Assembly (NCBI RefSeq): GCF_002803155.1
Contig: NZ_NNBP01000003.1
Coordinates: 248,001-312,000 of the forward strand
DNA from: Streptomyces sp. CB02959
GTDB lineage: Bacteria > Actinomycetota > Actinomycetes > Streptomycetales > Streptomycetaceae
Length of the DNA: 64,000 bases
Direction of reading: 5' to 3'
The notes beneath the pieces are model-generated. The model searched no databases. It was given only the letters and a program-made list of their open reading frames with translations, and was not told the origin of the DNA. Each line of letters begins with the position of its first letter. Position 1 is the first letter of the stretch. Made by a program: the position numbers and the translations under genes. This document shows, in pieces, positions 51,824 to 60,583 of the stretch.

Positions 51824-51969
51824 CGCCGGTCATGGCGATACCGGTCACGTATCAGGTTGCGGCTCCGGTCCGGTCCGGTACGGCGTGCCGGGTACGGTAT
51901 GCCCGGGCAGCACACCGCCGGACCACACACGGGTGCGGTCGGGACTGACGGAGAGGGCTGGAGAAGCTT

Positions 51970-53970
51970 ATGGAAGAGCCGCGTCGCCTCGGCGGCCGGT
52001 ACGAGCTGGGCTCGGTGCTCGGTCGTGGTGGCATGGCGGAGGTCTACCTCGCGCATGACACCCGCCTCGGCCGCACCGTGGCAGTGAAGACGCTGCGGGT
52101 GGACCTCGCCCGCGATCCGTCCTTCCAGGCCCGGTTCCGCCGTGAGGCCCAGTCGGCCGCCTCGCTGAACCATCCGTCGATCGTCGCGGTCTACGACACC
52201 GGCGAGGACTACGTCGACGGGGTGTCGATCCCGTACATCGTCATGGAGTACGTGGACGGGTCGACGCTGCGTGAGCTGCTGCACTCCGGGCGGAAGCTGC
52301 TGCCCGAGCGGTCGCTGGAGATGACGACCGGTGTGCTGCAGGCGCTGGAGTACTCGCACCGCGCCGGGATCGTGCACCGCGACATCAAGCCGGCCAACGT
52401 GATGCTGACCCGCACCGGCCAGGTCAAGGTGATGGACTTCGGTATCGCCCGCGCCATGGGCGATGCCGGTATGACCATGACGCAGACCGCGGCGGTGATC
52501 GGTACCGCGCAGTACCTGTCGCCGGAGCAGGCCAAGGGTGAGCAGGTCGATGCCCGCTCCGACCTGTATTCGACGGGCTGCCTGCTCTACGAGCTGCTGA
52601 CCGTGCGGCCGCCGTTCGTCGGGGACTCCCCGGTCGCGGTGGCCTACCAGCACGTGCGGGAGGAGCCGCAGTCGCCGAGCACCTTCGATCCGGAGATCTC
52701 CCCGGAGATGGACGCGATCGTCCTGAAGGCGCTGGTCAAGGACCCGGACTACCGCTATCAGTCGGCGGACGAGATGCGGGCCGACATCGAGGCGGCGCTG
52801 GACGGCCAGCCGGTCGCGGCGACCACCGCGCTGGGTGCGGTCGGCTACGGCGAGCAGGACCAGCCGACAACGCTGCTGCGGGCACAGGACCCGGGCGGCC
52901 CGAAGACGTCGATGCTGCCGCCGATGAACCCGGACGACGGGGGCTACGGCTACGACGACCGCGGGGACCGGCGGCGGGGCGGCGGCTCGAAGAAGAGCAA
53001 CCTCTCCACGATCCTGCTGGTGCTGGCGGCGATCCTGGTCCTGGTCGGTGCGATCTTCATCGGCAAGGCGATGTTCAGCGGCAACAAGAACAACAGCGTC
53101 TCGCTGCCCAACCTCGTCGGCAAGACGCTGGCGGAGGCGAAGTCCTTCGGCGAGAACAGCTCCTTCAAGGTCACCAAGGGTGGCAGCAAGGAGTGCGACA
53201 ACGCCAAGAAGGGCCAGATCACCGAGCAGGAGCCGGCGGCCGACACGAAGGTCGACAAGGGCACCACGGTCACGGTGACGATGTGCGCGGGTGCGGTGAA
53301 GGTGACCGTTCCCGACGTGCAGGGCATGCCGTTCGAGCAGGCGGAGAAGCTGCTCAACGGCAAGGGCTTCACCAACGTCACCAAGGCGGAAGAGGTGTCC
53401 GACCGCACGCCGGGCGTCGTCACCAAGCAGACCCCCGGTGCACAGTCCCAGACGACCAAGGACGCCCAGATCACGCTGACGGTGGCCAAGGCGACGCCGA
53501 AGGCGACCGTTCCGGACGTCAAGGGCCAGGACTACAACGCGGCGAGCAAGCAGCTGACCGACCTGGGCTTCCAGGTCCAGCGGGGGCCCGACCAGAACGT
53601 GACCGACCCGGCGCAGAACGGCAAGGTCGTCGCCCAGAGCCCGGACGGGAACCAGCAGGCGGCCCAGAACTCGACGGTCACGCTGACGGTCGGCAAGGCG
53701 GCGCAGACGCAGGTGCCGGAGGTGCGGGGCAAGAAGCTGAAGGACGCCAAGCAGATCCTGCAGCAGGCGGGCTACACCAACATCCAGTTCGCGGGCGGCA
53801 GTCCGCAGGACGACAACGCCATGGTCATCAACCAGGACCCGCAGCCGGGGACCCAGGGTGACCCCGCGTCGACCACCGTGAACCTGACCACCGCGGATGG
53901 CAACGGCGGCGGCAACAACAACGACGGCGGTATCTTCGGCGGGCCCTTCGGCTGGGGCAAGAAGCACTAG
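51970..53970 (+). CDS. pknB: Ser/Thr protein kinase PknB with PASTA domains
   Basis: 666 residues. Kinase domain 12-275: LGRGGMAEVYLAHD, RTVAVKTL, HRDIKPANVMLT, DFGIARAMG and an activation loop with TMTQTAAVIGTAQYLSPEQ. Membrane helix LSTILLVLAAILVLVGAIFI. Four outside PASTA repeats (starting SLPNLVGKTLAEA, TVPDVQGMPFEQA, TVPDVKGQDYNAA, QVPEVRGKKLKDA), which bind muropeptides in relatives. Phosphorylates wall and division proteins. A 146-bp gap separates it from pbpA. Confidence 0.95.
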   Translation: MEEPRRLGGRYELGSVLGRGGMAEVYLAHDTRLGRTVAVKTLRVDLARDPSFQARFRREAQSAASLNHPSIVAVYDTGEDYVDGVSIPYIVMEYVDGSTLRELLHSGRKLLPERSLEMTTGVLQALEYSHRAGIVHRDIKPANVMLTRTGQVKVMDFGIARAMGDAGMTMTQTAAVIGTAQYLSPEQAKGEQVDARSDLYSTGCLLYELLTVRPPFVGDSPVAVAYQHVREEPQSPSTFDPEISPEMDAIVLKALVKDPDYRYQSADEMRADIEAALDGQPVAATTALGAVGYGEQDQPTTLLRAQDPGGPKTSMLPPMNPDDGGYGYDDRGDRRRGGGSKKSNLSTILLVLAAILVLVGAIFIGKAMFSGNKNNSVSLPNLVGKTLAEAKSFGENSSFKVTKGGSKECDNAKKGQITEQEPAADTKVDKGTTVTVTMCAGAVKVTVPDVQGMPFEQAEKLLNGKGFTNVTKAEEVSDRTPGVVTKQTPGAQSQTTKDAQITLTVAKATPKATVPDVKGQDYNAASKQLTDLGFQVQRGPDQNVTDPAQNGKVVAQSPDGNQQAAQNSTVTLTVGKAAQTQVPEVRGKKLKDAKQILQQAGYTNIQFAGGSPQDDNAMVINQDPQPGTQGDPASTTVNLTTADGNGGGNNNDGGIFGGPFGWGKKH

Positions 53971-53979
53971 CCCCGGTAC

Positions 53980-54040
53980 GGCCCGTACGACGGAGCCCCG
54001 GCAGCCCTTGGAGGGCTGCCGGGGCTCCGTCGTACGGGCC
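53980..54040. terminator. Bidirectional terminator, pknB / sortase operon
   Basis: Perfect 28-bp inverted repeat (53980-54007 and 54013-54040) with a five-base loop, nine bases after the pknB stop and nine before the sortase stop. Confidence 0.85.
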
Positions 54041-54049
54041 ACCGGGGGG

Positions 54050-54793
54050 CTAGCGGAGTTCCTCGGGGGGCGTGCGGTCCGCGTCGACCTTCTCGGTGCG
54101 GACCAGTTCGCCCCAGACGATGTAGCGGTACTCCGAGGTGTAGACGGGGGTGCAGGTGGTGAGGGTGATGTACCGGCCGGCCTTGTGCTTGCCGGATTCG
54201 GCCGGGACCTTGTCGATGACGTTCACGTTGTACTTCGAGGTCTGCGGCAGCGTCGCGTAGACCTTGTAGACGTACCAGGTGTCCTTGGTCTCGAAGACGA
54301 TCGGGTCGCCGACCTTGAGCTTGTCGATGTTGTGGAACTTCGCGCCGTGGCCGTCGCGGTGTGCGGCGAGGGTGAAGTTGCCCTTCTTGTCCTGCGGCAG
54401 GGCGGACTTGACGGGCTTGGTGTAGTAGCCGGCCACACCCTCGTTGAGGATGTCGCTGTCGGTGCCCTTCTTGATCAGCACGTCGCCGTTGTCCATCGCC
54501 GGGACGTGGAGGAAGCCGATGCCGTCCTTGGTGTCCAGTTCCCCCGGGCCCTTGGGGCTGGGGGCCGCGGCCCAGTGCTCGCGGACCTGATCGCCCTGCT
54601 TGTGCGATTCGCGGTCGGCGAGGACGTTGGTCCACCACAGCGAGTAGACGACGAACAGGCCCAGGACCAGGCCGGCCGTGATGAGCAGTTCACCGACGAC
54701 GCTGACGACGGAGGCGAAGGTCTGCCACCTCCGGCGTGGCTCCGGTGACGTCGCGGACCGGTCGTGGTCCTCGTCGATTCCGCTGGCAGTCAC
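54050..54793 (-). CDS. srtE2: Class E sortase (second in operon order, SrtE2-like)
   Basis: 247 residues. N-terminal membrane anchor (LLITAGLVLGLFVVYSLWW), then the sortase barrel with catalytic His in TLAAHRDGHGAKF, Cys in TLTTCTPVYTSEYR and the downstream Arg. The TLTTC pattern and actinobacterial context give class E, which in Streptomyces recognises LAxTG and anchors chaplins and other surface proteins. Last gene of the leftward operon. Confidence 0.93.
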   Translation of the reverse strand: MTASGIDEDHDRSATSPEPRRRWQTFASVVSVVGELLITAGLVLGLFVVYSLWWTNVLADRESHKQGDQVREHWAAAPSPKGPGELDTKDGIGFLHVPAMDNGDVLIKKGTDSDILNEGVAGYYTKPVKSALPQDKKGNFTLAAHRDGHGAKFHNIDKLKVGDPIVFETKDTWYVYKVYATLPQTSKYNVNVIDKVPAESGKHKAGRYITLTTCTPVYTSEYRYIVWGELVRTEKVDADRTPPEELR

Positions 54794-54819
54794 CGCGTAG
54801 CTCCCCTTCAGTTGTCCGC

Positions 54820-56439
54820 TCAGCCGGCGAGCGCTTCCGGTTTGCCCTTGCTCCGCGGCCGCTCGTCGACCATCTTGCCCCAGACGATCAAACGAAAGGT
54901 ACTGGTGAATTCCGGGGTGCAGGTGGTCAGGGTGATGTAGCGCCCGGGGCCGGTGAATCCCGATCCGGGCGGCACCGGGGTGATCACGCTGGTGTTGCTC
55001 GGAGAGGTCTGCGGGAGGACGCTCTCCATCTCGTAGGTGTAGTAGGTGCTCTGCGTCTCGACGACGATCTTGTCGCCCTTGATGAGGCGGTTGATGTAGC
55101 GGAACGGCTCACCGTGGGTGTTGCGGTGGGCGGCGACGGCGAAGTTGCCGGTCTTGTCCCAGGGCATTGCGGTCTTGATGCCGCCGGCGGCGTCGTAGTG
55201 GCCGATCATGCCGTGGTCGAGGACGGAGTGCTTGTCGATGCCCTCGGCGATCGGGGCCTTCACGTCGAGCTTGGGGATGTACATGATGCCGAAGCGCTCG
55301 CCGGCCGCGAGGTTCTTCTTCTCGCCGCCGCCCTTCTCCCACTGGTGCTGGAGGTTGTTGGCGGCGCCGCCGGCCTCCTCGTCGGCCATCACGTTCGTCC
55401 ACCACAGCTGGTAGGTGACGAACAGCAGCATCAGTACGCCGAGGGTGATGAACACCTCGCCCAGCGCGCGGCTGGCGATCAGGCCGGGGCTGTCCTTGGC
55501 GGCGCGCTGGGCCCGGCGGGCCTCGACCCGGGTCATGGGGGGCTTGGGCGCCTCGGCTGCCGTCGCGGTGGCGGCGGAGGCAGCGGTGGTGTGCGAACCG
55601 CGCCGGCCGTGCCGGCCACCGCGCTTGGCGGACGCCTGGGCAGCCTTGCGGCGGGCCGCGCGGCCACCCGTCTCCAGGGCAGTCGTGGTTTCACGTGAAA
55701 CAGCGGCGTCGGTTTCACGTGAAACGGTCGCGCTGGTTTCACGTGAAACAGCGTCGCTTCCGGGCTGCTCGGCCTGGCGCAGCGCCATGGTCTCGTCGTC
55801 CGACCGCGGCGGGGCGTCGACCGGCGCGGGCCGTCCGGGCCGTCCGGACCGCGACGGAAGCAGCGGGGGAATGGTGGGAAGGGGCGCGGTGAGGGCCTCC
55901 GCGACCCCGTGCGGACTGTGCGGGCCGGATATCGGCCCGGTGGGTGCTGCGTAGCTGCCGCGGCCGAAGCCGCCGTTCACCTGGCCGTAGGTCTCGGCTT
56001 CGGGGCCGTATGCGGGCGCGGACCGGGTCGCGGGCGGGGTGTCTCCGGGGCCGGGCTTGCGGTGCCGGGCGGACCGTTGCGGGGCCGGTGCCTCGGGCCG
56101 TTGCGGGGCCGGTGCCTCGGGCCGTTGCGGGGCCGGTGCCTCGGGCCGGGGCGACGCCGGCGGGTCAGGGCGGGGCCGGAACCAGGGGGAGCCTTCCGCC
56201 CCGGCTCCCCCGCCGGTCCGGGCGGGCGGTGCGTCCTGCGCGTACGGGTCCGGGTGCGGCGCCGGCGACCGGCCGGGCAGGGGGTCGTTCAGCGGGTCGT
56301 CGAGCTGCCCCACCGCCGTCTCGAAGGCGTCGGACCGCCTGTACGGGGCGGTGGGCGCGTACGGCTCGTGCGGTGTGTACGGCGGGTCCTCATGCGGCTC
56401 GTAGGGCCGCCCTTCGCGCTCGGGGCGCAGCGCGGTCAC
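54820..56439 (-). CDS. srtE1: Class E sortase with long N-terminal domain and parS-encoded repeats (SrtE1-like)
   Basis: 539 residues, more than twice the usual sortase length. Residues 1 to about 320 are cytoplasmic, Pro/Ala-rich, with APQRPEAPAPQRPEAP repeats and three VSRET copies written over parS sites. The membrane helix is LGEVFITLGVLMLLFVTYQLWW. The C-terminal sortase has AAHRNTHGEPF and TLTTCTPEFTSTFR. GTG 56439 overlaps the pabA stop (GTGA). The enzyme anchors LAxTG proteins to peptidoglycan; the long tail is of unknown use. Confidence 0.9.
   Translation of the reverse strand: MTALRPEREGRPYEPHEDPPYTPHEPYAPTAPYRRSDAFETAVGQLDDPLNDPLPGRSPAPHPDPYAQDAPPARTGGGAGAEGSPWFRPRPDPPASPRPEAPAPQRPEAPAPQRPEAPAPQRSARHRKPGPGDTPPATRSAPAYGPEAETYGQVNGGFGRGSYAAPTGPISGPHSPHGVAEALTAPLPTIPPLLPSRSGRPGRPAPVDAPPRSDDETMALRQAEQPGSDAVSRETSATVSRETDAAVSRETTTALETGGRAARRKAAQASAKRGGRHGRRGSHTTAASAATATAAEAPKPPMTRVEARRAQRAAKDSPGLIASRALGEVFITLGVLMLLFVTYQLWWTNVMADEEAGGAANNLQHQWEKGGGEKKNLAAGERFGIMYIPKLDVKAPIAEGIDKHSVLDHGMIGHYDAAGGIKTAMPWDKTGNFAVAAHRNTHGEPFRYINRLIKGDKIVVETQSTYYTYEMESVLPQTSPSNTSVITPVPPGSGFTGPGRYITLTTCTPEFTSTFRLIVWGKMVDERPRSKGKPEALAG
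55688..55749. promoter_or_regulatory. parS: parS cluster 3, three sites inside the srtE1 reading frame
   Basis: Exact GTTTCACGTGAAAC at 55688-55701, 55712-55725 and 55736-55749, exactly 24 bp apart. On the coding strand each is read as Val-Ser-Arg-Glu-Thr, making an 8-residue repeat in the sortase's N-terminal tail. Confidence 0.95.
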
Positions 56440-57092
56440 GCGCCGGCCTTGCCGACCACCGGGGCAAGCCCCGCCGAACGCTCCACCGCTTCCTTGTCGC
56501 CGCATTCCACCAGCCAGTTGGCCAGCATCCGGTGTCCCCATTCCGTCAGTACCGACTCGGGGTGGAACTGCACGCCTTCCACCGGGAGTTCACGGTGCCG
56601 CAGGCCCATGATGATCCGGCCGCCGGGGACGTCGGCGGCCTCCGTCCAGGCGGTGACGGTCAGTTCGTCGGGGACGGTGTCCGGCTCGACGGCCAGGGAG
56701 TGGTAGCGGGTGGCGGTGAACGGCGAGGGCAGCCCGGCGAAGACGCCGGCGCCCTCGTGGAGGACGGGCGAGGTCTTGCCGTGCAGCAGTTCGGGGGCCC
56801 GGTCGACCACCCCGCCGTAGGCGACCGCCATCGACTGGAGGCCCAGGCACACGCCGAACACCGGGACGCCGGTGTCCGCGCAGTGCCGGACCATGTCGAC
56901 GCAGATCCCGGCCTGCTCGGGCGTACCGGGTCCCGGGGAGAGCAGCACACCGTCGAAGCCGTCCTGCGCGTGGCGGGGAGCGACCTCGTCGTTGCGCAGC
57001 ACCTCGCATTCAGCACCGAGCTGGTAGAGGTACTGGACGAGGTTGAAGACGAAGCTGTCGTAGTTGTCGACAACGAGAATCCGTGCGGTCAT
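56436..57092 (-). CDS. pabA: Anthranilate/aminodeoxychorismate synthase glutamine amidotransferase
   Basis: 218 residues. Class I amidotransferase: DNYDSFVFNLVQYL, LLSPGPGTPEQAG (oxyanion region), nucleophile Cys in GVCLGLQSMA, and the His-Glu pair in GVQFHPESVLTEWG. It supplies ammonia for p-aminobenzoate or anthranilate; the partner synthase is not in the window. Overlaps the small membrane protein gene (ATGA) and the sortase gene (GTGA), so it is translated with cell-surface genes, an unexplained but apparently conserved arrangement. Confidence 0.9.
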   Translation of the reverse strand: MTARILVVDNYDSFVFNLVQYLYQLGAECEVLRNDEVAPRHAQDGFDGVLLSPGPGTPEQAGICVDMVRHCADTGVPVFGVCLGLQSMAVAYGGVVDRAPELLHGKTSPVLHEGAGVFAGLPSPFTATRYHSLAVEPDTVPDELTVTAWTEAADVPGGRIIMGLRHRELPVEGVQFHPESVLTEWGHRMLANWLVECGDKEAVERSAGLAPVVGKAGA

Positions 57093-57265
57093 CGGGTGGC
57101 TGCCATCCCTTGGTCGACAGTGACGTCATTGAAGGGGAGCAGTGGCTCCGCCCACGGAAAGACCCACTGGAAGAGCACGAAGACCACCGCCAGGACGAGC
57201 ACCACGGAAAGCAGCGCCTTCACCCACGTGGTGCCCGGCAGATGCCGCCAGATCCAGCCGTACAT
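57089..57265 (-). CDS. 58-residue single-pass membrane protein
   Basis: Reads cleanly from ATG 57265 to a TGA that overlaps the pabA start. MYGWIWRHLPGTTWVKALL leads into one hydrophobic segment (LLSVVLVLAVVFVLFQWVF, residues about 18-36). A short end, FNDVTVDQGMAATR, follows. Two Trp/Arg-rich edges mark the membrane borders. Too short for many gene finders, but the overlap and clean frame support it. Perhaps an accessory of the flanking sortases. Confidence 0.75.
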   Translation of the reverse strand: MYGWIWRHLPGTTWVKALLSVVLVLAVVFVLFQWVFPWAEPLLPFNDVTVDQGMAATR

Positions 57266-57346
57266 GCTGTCGCTGTCCCCTTGCCGATGCCGTTGACGAT
57301 GTCGATTGCGACACCAGAGTAAGGGGAGAGGCTGTCCGCGGGTGGG

Positions 57347-58033
57347 TCAGCCGGGCAAAGCCGACGGCCTTCCCTGAGTGACGGGTTGGGTGGAATCGAG
57401 GTGCGCCCAGGCGATCAGTCGGTGGCTGTGGCCCCACTCCGGTTCACAGGTGGTCAGGGTGAGGTAGCGGCCGGGGCCGGTGAAGCCGGACTCCCGCGGT
57501 ACCGGGTCGATCACGCCGATATCGGTGGGCAGGGTCGTGTAGGGGCGGTTGTCGATGCGGTAGGTGAACCACGTGGTGCCGTCGGTGAGGACCACGGCGT
57601 CCCCGGGGCGCAGCAGGGGGAAGTCCTTGAACGGGTCGCCGTAGGTGCGGCGGTGGCCGGCCACGGCGAAGTTGCCGGTCGCGCCGAGGCGGGCGGTGCG
57701 GTCGTAGTGGCCCAGGCCGCGCTGGAGGACGTCGGTCCCGGTGCCCTCCAGGACGGGCTTGGCCCAGTCCGGCCCGAGGCGGGGGATGTACATCACGGCG
57801 AAGGACCGGCCCGGGGCGTAGCGGCGGGTCGGGGCGGCGGGTGCGGGGGCGGGGGTGCCGGCGGCGACCGGGCCGGTGGACCACTGGTCCTGGAGCCTGC
57901 CGATCTCGCCGTCCATCGCGCTGTCCGCCCGGACGCCGGTCCAGTAGAGGAGGTAGACGACGAAGAGCACGATCAGCGCGCCGACGGTGAGGCAGATTTC
58001 GCTGGCTGTCCGTACGATCCACCGCACCGTCAT
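57347..58033 (-). CDS. Class E sortase, third copy in the operon
   Basis: 228 residues. Membrane anchor EICLTVGALIVLFVVYLLYW, Pro/Ala linker, then the sortase barrel with His in AVAGHRRTYGDPF, Cys in TLTTCEPEWGHSHR and the Arg. Same active-site layout as the other two, with TTCE instead of TTCT after the Cys. It lies 37 bp after the DUF881 gene and 81 bp before the small membrane gene. Confidence 0.92.
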   Translation of the reverse strand: MTVRWIVRTASEICLTVGALIVLFVVYLLYWTGVRADSAMDGEIGRLQDQWSTGPVAAGTPAPAPAAPTRRYAPGRSFAVMYIPRLGPDWAKPVLEGTGTDVLQRGLGHYDRTARLGATGNFAVAGHRRTYGDPFKDFPLLRPGDAVVLTDGTTWFTYRIDNRPYTTLPTDIGVIDPVPRESGFTGPGRYLTLTTCEPEWGHSHRLIAWAHLDSTQPVTQGRPSALPG

Positions 58034-58069
58034 CCGACCGCCCCTCCCTGCCGGCCCGCGGGGTGCGGG

Positions 58070-58840
58070 CTACGGCTTCACAGGCTGTGCGTAGTGGAGA
58101 TCCACTGTGCCGGAGTAGCCGGGAAGAGTCACCGCCTCGTGCTGGTCGACTTTCCAGCCGAGGCCGTAGGCGTTGACGTACTGGAGGTAGTTCTGGATGG
58201 CGGGGGACGCGGTCAGCGCGCGGTTGAGGGCGTCGTGGTCGCCGACCGCGGTGATCTTGTAGGGCGGGGAGTAGACCCGGCCCTGGAGGATCAGGGTGTT
58301 GCCGACGCAGCGGACCGCGCTGGTGGAGATCAGCCGCTGGTCCATGACCTTGATGCCCTTGGCGCCGCCGTGCCAGAGGGCGTTCACCACGGCCTGGAGG
58401 TCCTGCTGGTGGATGACCAGGTCGTTGGGCTGGGGCTCGGGGATGCCCGGGATCTTCGCGGTGGCGTTCGGCGGGGCGTCGGTGAGCGTGACCGTCAGGC
58501 CCTGGCCGGACACCGGCTTGGTGCCGGCGTTCTTTTCCAGGCCCTGGAGGGTGGCCTCCGCCGTGGCGGAGGAGGCGGTGTCGCGGCGGGCGAGGCCGTC
58601 GACCTCGGCGCGGAGGCCGGCGTTGCGCTCGTCCTGGGAGCCGTTCTTGTGGCTGCGTTCCTGGATGAGGTCGGACAGCCGCAGCATCGAGTCGTCGGAG
58701 CGGAGGTTGGTGCCGCGGGCGGTGTCGAAGCTCAGCCAGAACATCAGGCCTGCGAGGGCGAACACGAGGAGGGTGAGGAGCCGAACGGGCCGCAGTCGGG
58801 CTCGGAGAGGGCGCCCGGGGGAGCCGGCGGAAGTGCTCAA
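58070..58840 (-). CDS. DUF881 family membrane-anchored protein
   Basis: 256 residues. Membrane helix [20 protein letters not shown], a short coiled segment ([21 protein letters not shown]), then the DUF881 domain ([48 protein letters not shown] recognisable [17 protein letters not shown]). Relatives sit next to division genes and crgA. No ATG is in phase; TTG 58840 follows GGAGTAAGGG and is taken as the start. Confidence 0.85.
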   Translation of the reverse strand: MSTSAGSPGRPLRARLRPVRLLTLLVFALAGLMFWLSFDTARGTNLRSDDSMLRLSDLIQERSHKNGSQDERNAGLRAEVDGLARRDTASSATAEATLQGLEKNAGTKPVSGQGLTVTLTDAPPNATAKIPGIPEPQPNDLVIHQQDLQAVVNALWHGGAKGIKVMDQRLISTSAVRCVGNTLILQGRVYSPPYKITAVGDHDALNRALTASPAIQNYLQYVNAYGLGWKVDQHEAVTLPGYSGTVDLHYAQPVKP

Positions 58841-59010
58841 CGTACCCTTACTCCTTACGACGCCGCGGAAGCACTACGCTAACGGACGCCTGGGAAGGAA
58901 ATCCGTTCCCCTCGTGTCCGTACCCTGGCTCCCGTACCGCTCCGCGCGGAGGGGGACCGCCCACTCACCGTCGAGAGTGGGGGAGCAGCACATCGACAGG
59001 AGAGTTCCTC

Positions 59011-59265
59011 GTGCCGAAGTCACGGATCCGCAAGAAGGACGACTTCACGCCGCCGCCGGCGAAGACCACCAGCCTGAAGATGAATTCAGGTCGGGGCTGG
59101 GTCGCGCCGCTGATGCTGGCGATGTTCGTCATCGGGCTTGCGTGGATCGTGTTGTTCTACGTCTCCGAAGGCGATCTGCCGATCAAGGCGATGGGCAACT
59201 GGAACATCGTCTGCGGCTTCGGCTTCATCGCGGTGGGGTTCGGCGTCTCCACGCAGTGGAAGTAG
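59011..59265 (+). CDS. crgA: Cell division inhibitor CrgA
   Basis: 84 residues, the family length, GTG start with GGAGAG upstream. [17 protein letters not shown]-terminus, then two membrane helices ([20 protein letters not shown] and [17 protein letters not shown]). CrgA acts at the septum and in Streptomyces delays FtsZ ring formation in aerial hyphae. It diverges from the DUF881-sortase operon. A small inverted repeat (CCCACTC...GAGTGGG, 58961-58982) precedes it. Confidence 0.95.
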   Translation: MPKSRIRKKDDFTPPPAKTTSLKMNSGRGWVAPLMLAMFVIGLAWIVLFYVSEGDLPIKAMGNWNIVCGFGFIAVGFGVSTQWK

Positions 59266-59318
59266 CGCGGGCCCTGCCCTGGGGATAGCGCAAGCCCTAC
59301 CCAAGGCCATCCACACAG

Positions 59319-59506
59319 TTATCCACAGTCGGGGAAAACTTCAGAAGATCTGTGGATAACCCTCGGGAGGTTGACGCCGGTGTGACCGGCGGCACCTCCC
59401 GATATTGTCCTCCGCCCCCGTCCCTTCCTGCGGAAACGCCGTTCGGCGGGGTGCGGGGGTCAACTTCTGCACAGCATGCACAAGATCCTTCACTGACTGT
59501 GGACAA
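59319..59506. promoter_or_regulatory. Three DnaA-box matches between crgA and the rhomboid gene
   Basis: TTATCCACA (59319-59327), TGTGGATAA (59351-59359) and TGTGGACAA (59498-59506, complement of the Streptomyces box TTGTCCACA), with a further ATCCACA at about 59309. All are in the 258-bp convergent intergenic space. Box density is far above what a 70% GC sequence should give by chance. Confidence 0.5.
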
Positions 59507-59523
59507 CGTGCCCCCGCGGGGCC

Positions 59524-60438
59524 TCAGCCCACCAGTTGAAGGGTCCGTACCCACACCACCGCGACGATCGCGAGCAGGGCCAGCACGCACGTCCCGACGT
59601 GCACCAGCGTCCGGCGGTCCCGCGGCGCGTGCACCATCCCGAACGCCACCGCGGCGCCCACGACCAGCCCGCCGACATGCGCCTGCCAGGCGATGTTCGG
59701 CCACAGGAACGTGAAGGCCAGGTTCAGGGCGAGCAGGATCAGCACGGGCTTCATGTCGTACCGCAGCCGGCGCATCAGCACGGCCGTGGCGCCCAGCAGC
59801 CCGAAGATCGCGCCGGACGCCCCCAGCGAGGGCTGGTTCTGCGCGGCCAGGAAGTAGGTCAGCGCACTGCCGCCCAGACCGGCGAGCAGGTAGAGCACGG
59901 TGAAGCGGAGCCGGCCGAGCGCCGCCTCCAGCGGCGGGCCCAGCCACCACAGCGAGAGCATGTTGAAGCCGATGTGCGCGATCTGCTGGTGCAGGAAGAC
60001 CGCGGTCAGCAGGCGGTACCACTCGCCGTGGGCGACGCCGACCAGCTGGTAGCGGCTCGGGTCGACGGCCAGGCCGATCATGTCGAGCCGGTTGACCAGG
60101 TCGAAGCCGGACTGCTGGGTCGCGAGCACCGCGACGAAGACCGCGACGTTGAGGCCCAGCAGGATCTTGGTGATCAGCCGCGGGTCGGCGGTGAGCGTGC
60201 CGCCCGCTATCGTGCGCGGCGCACTGGCCCGCGGCGCCGGGCCGCTGCCGCCGCCGTTGCGCACGCAGTCCGGGCACTGGAAGCCGACCGAGGCGCTGAT
60301 CATGCACTCCGGGCAGATCGGCCGGTCGCAGCGGGTGCAGCGGACGCCGGTCGGCCGGTCCGGGTGGCGGTGGCAACCGGGCAGGCCGTCGTGGCCGTGC
60401 GCCTGCTGCGGCTCCTGCGGGCTACCTGGCTGGTCCAT
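59524..60438 (-). CDS. Rhomboid family intramembrane serine protease with B-box zinc finger
   Basis: 304 residues. Cytoplasmic N-terminus with zinc ligands (CHRHPDRPTGVRCTRCDRPI, then CPECM, CPDC). Six membrane helices follow, including the rhomboid core HQQIAHIGFNMLSLWWLG, the active Ser in GASGAIFGLLGA and the partner His in AWQAHVGGLVVGA. It cleaves membrane-spanning helices; substrates unknown. Convergent with crgA. Confidence 0.93.
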   Translation of the reverse strand: MDQPGSPQEPQQAHGHDGLPGCHRHPDRPTGVRCTRCDRPICPECMISASVGFQCPDCVRNGGGSGPAPRASAPRTIAGGTLTADPRLITKILLGLNVAVFVAVLATQQSGFDLVNRLDMIGLAVDPSRYQLVGVAHGEWYRLLTAVFLHQQIAHIGFNMLSLWWLGPPLEAALGRLRFTVLYLLAGLGGSALTYFLAAQNQPSLGASGAIFGLLGATAVLMRRLRYDMKPVLILLALNLAFTFLWPNIAWQAHVGGLVVGAAVAFGMVHAPRDRRTLVHVGTCVLALLAIVAVVWVRTLQLVG

Positions 60439-60583
60439 CGGTCCCCTAATTCCTCGTTCTCACCGGGGCGCGGGCACCCGCCCCGCAACCGCCCCACAAC
60501 GAGCTGCGCGCCCCGTCTCCATCATCTACGACCGGACGGGGCGCGATGGTTCCCCGGATCGGACCGGGGCAACCGGACCCGGG

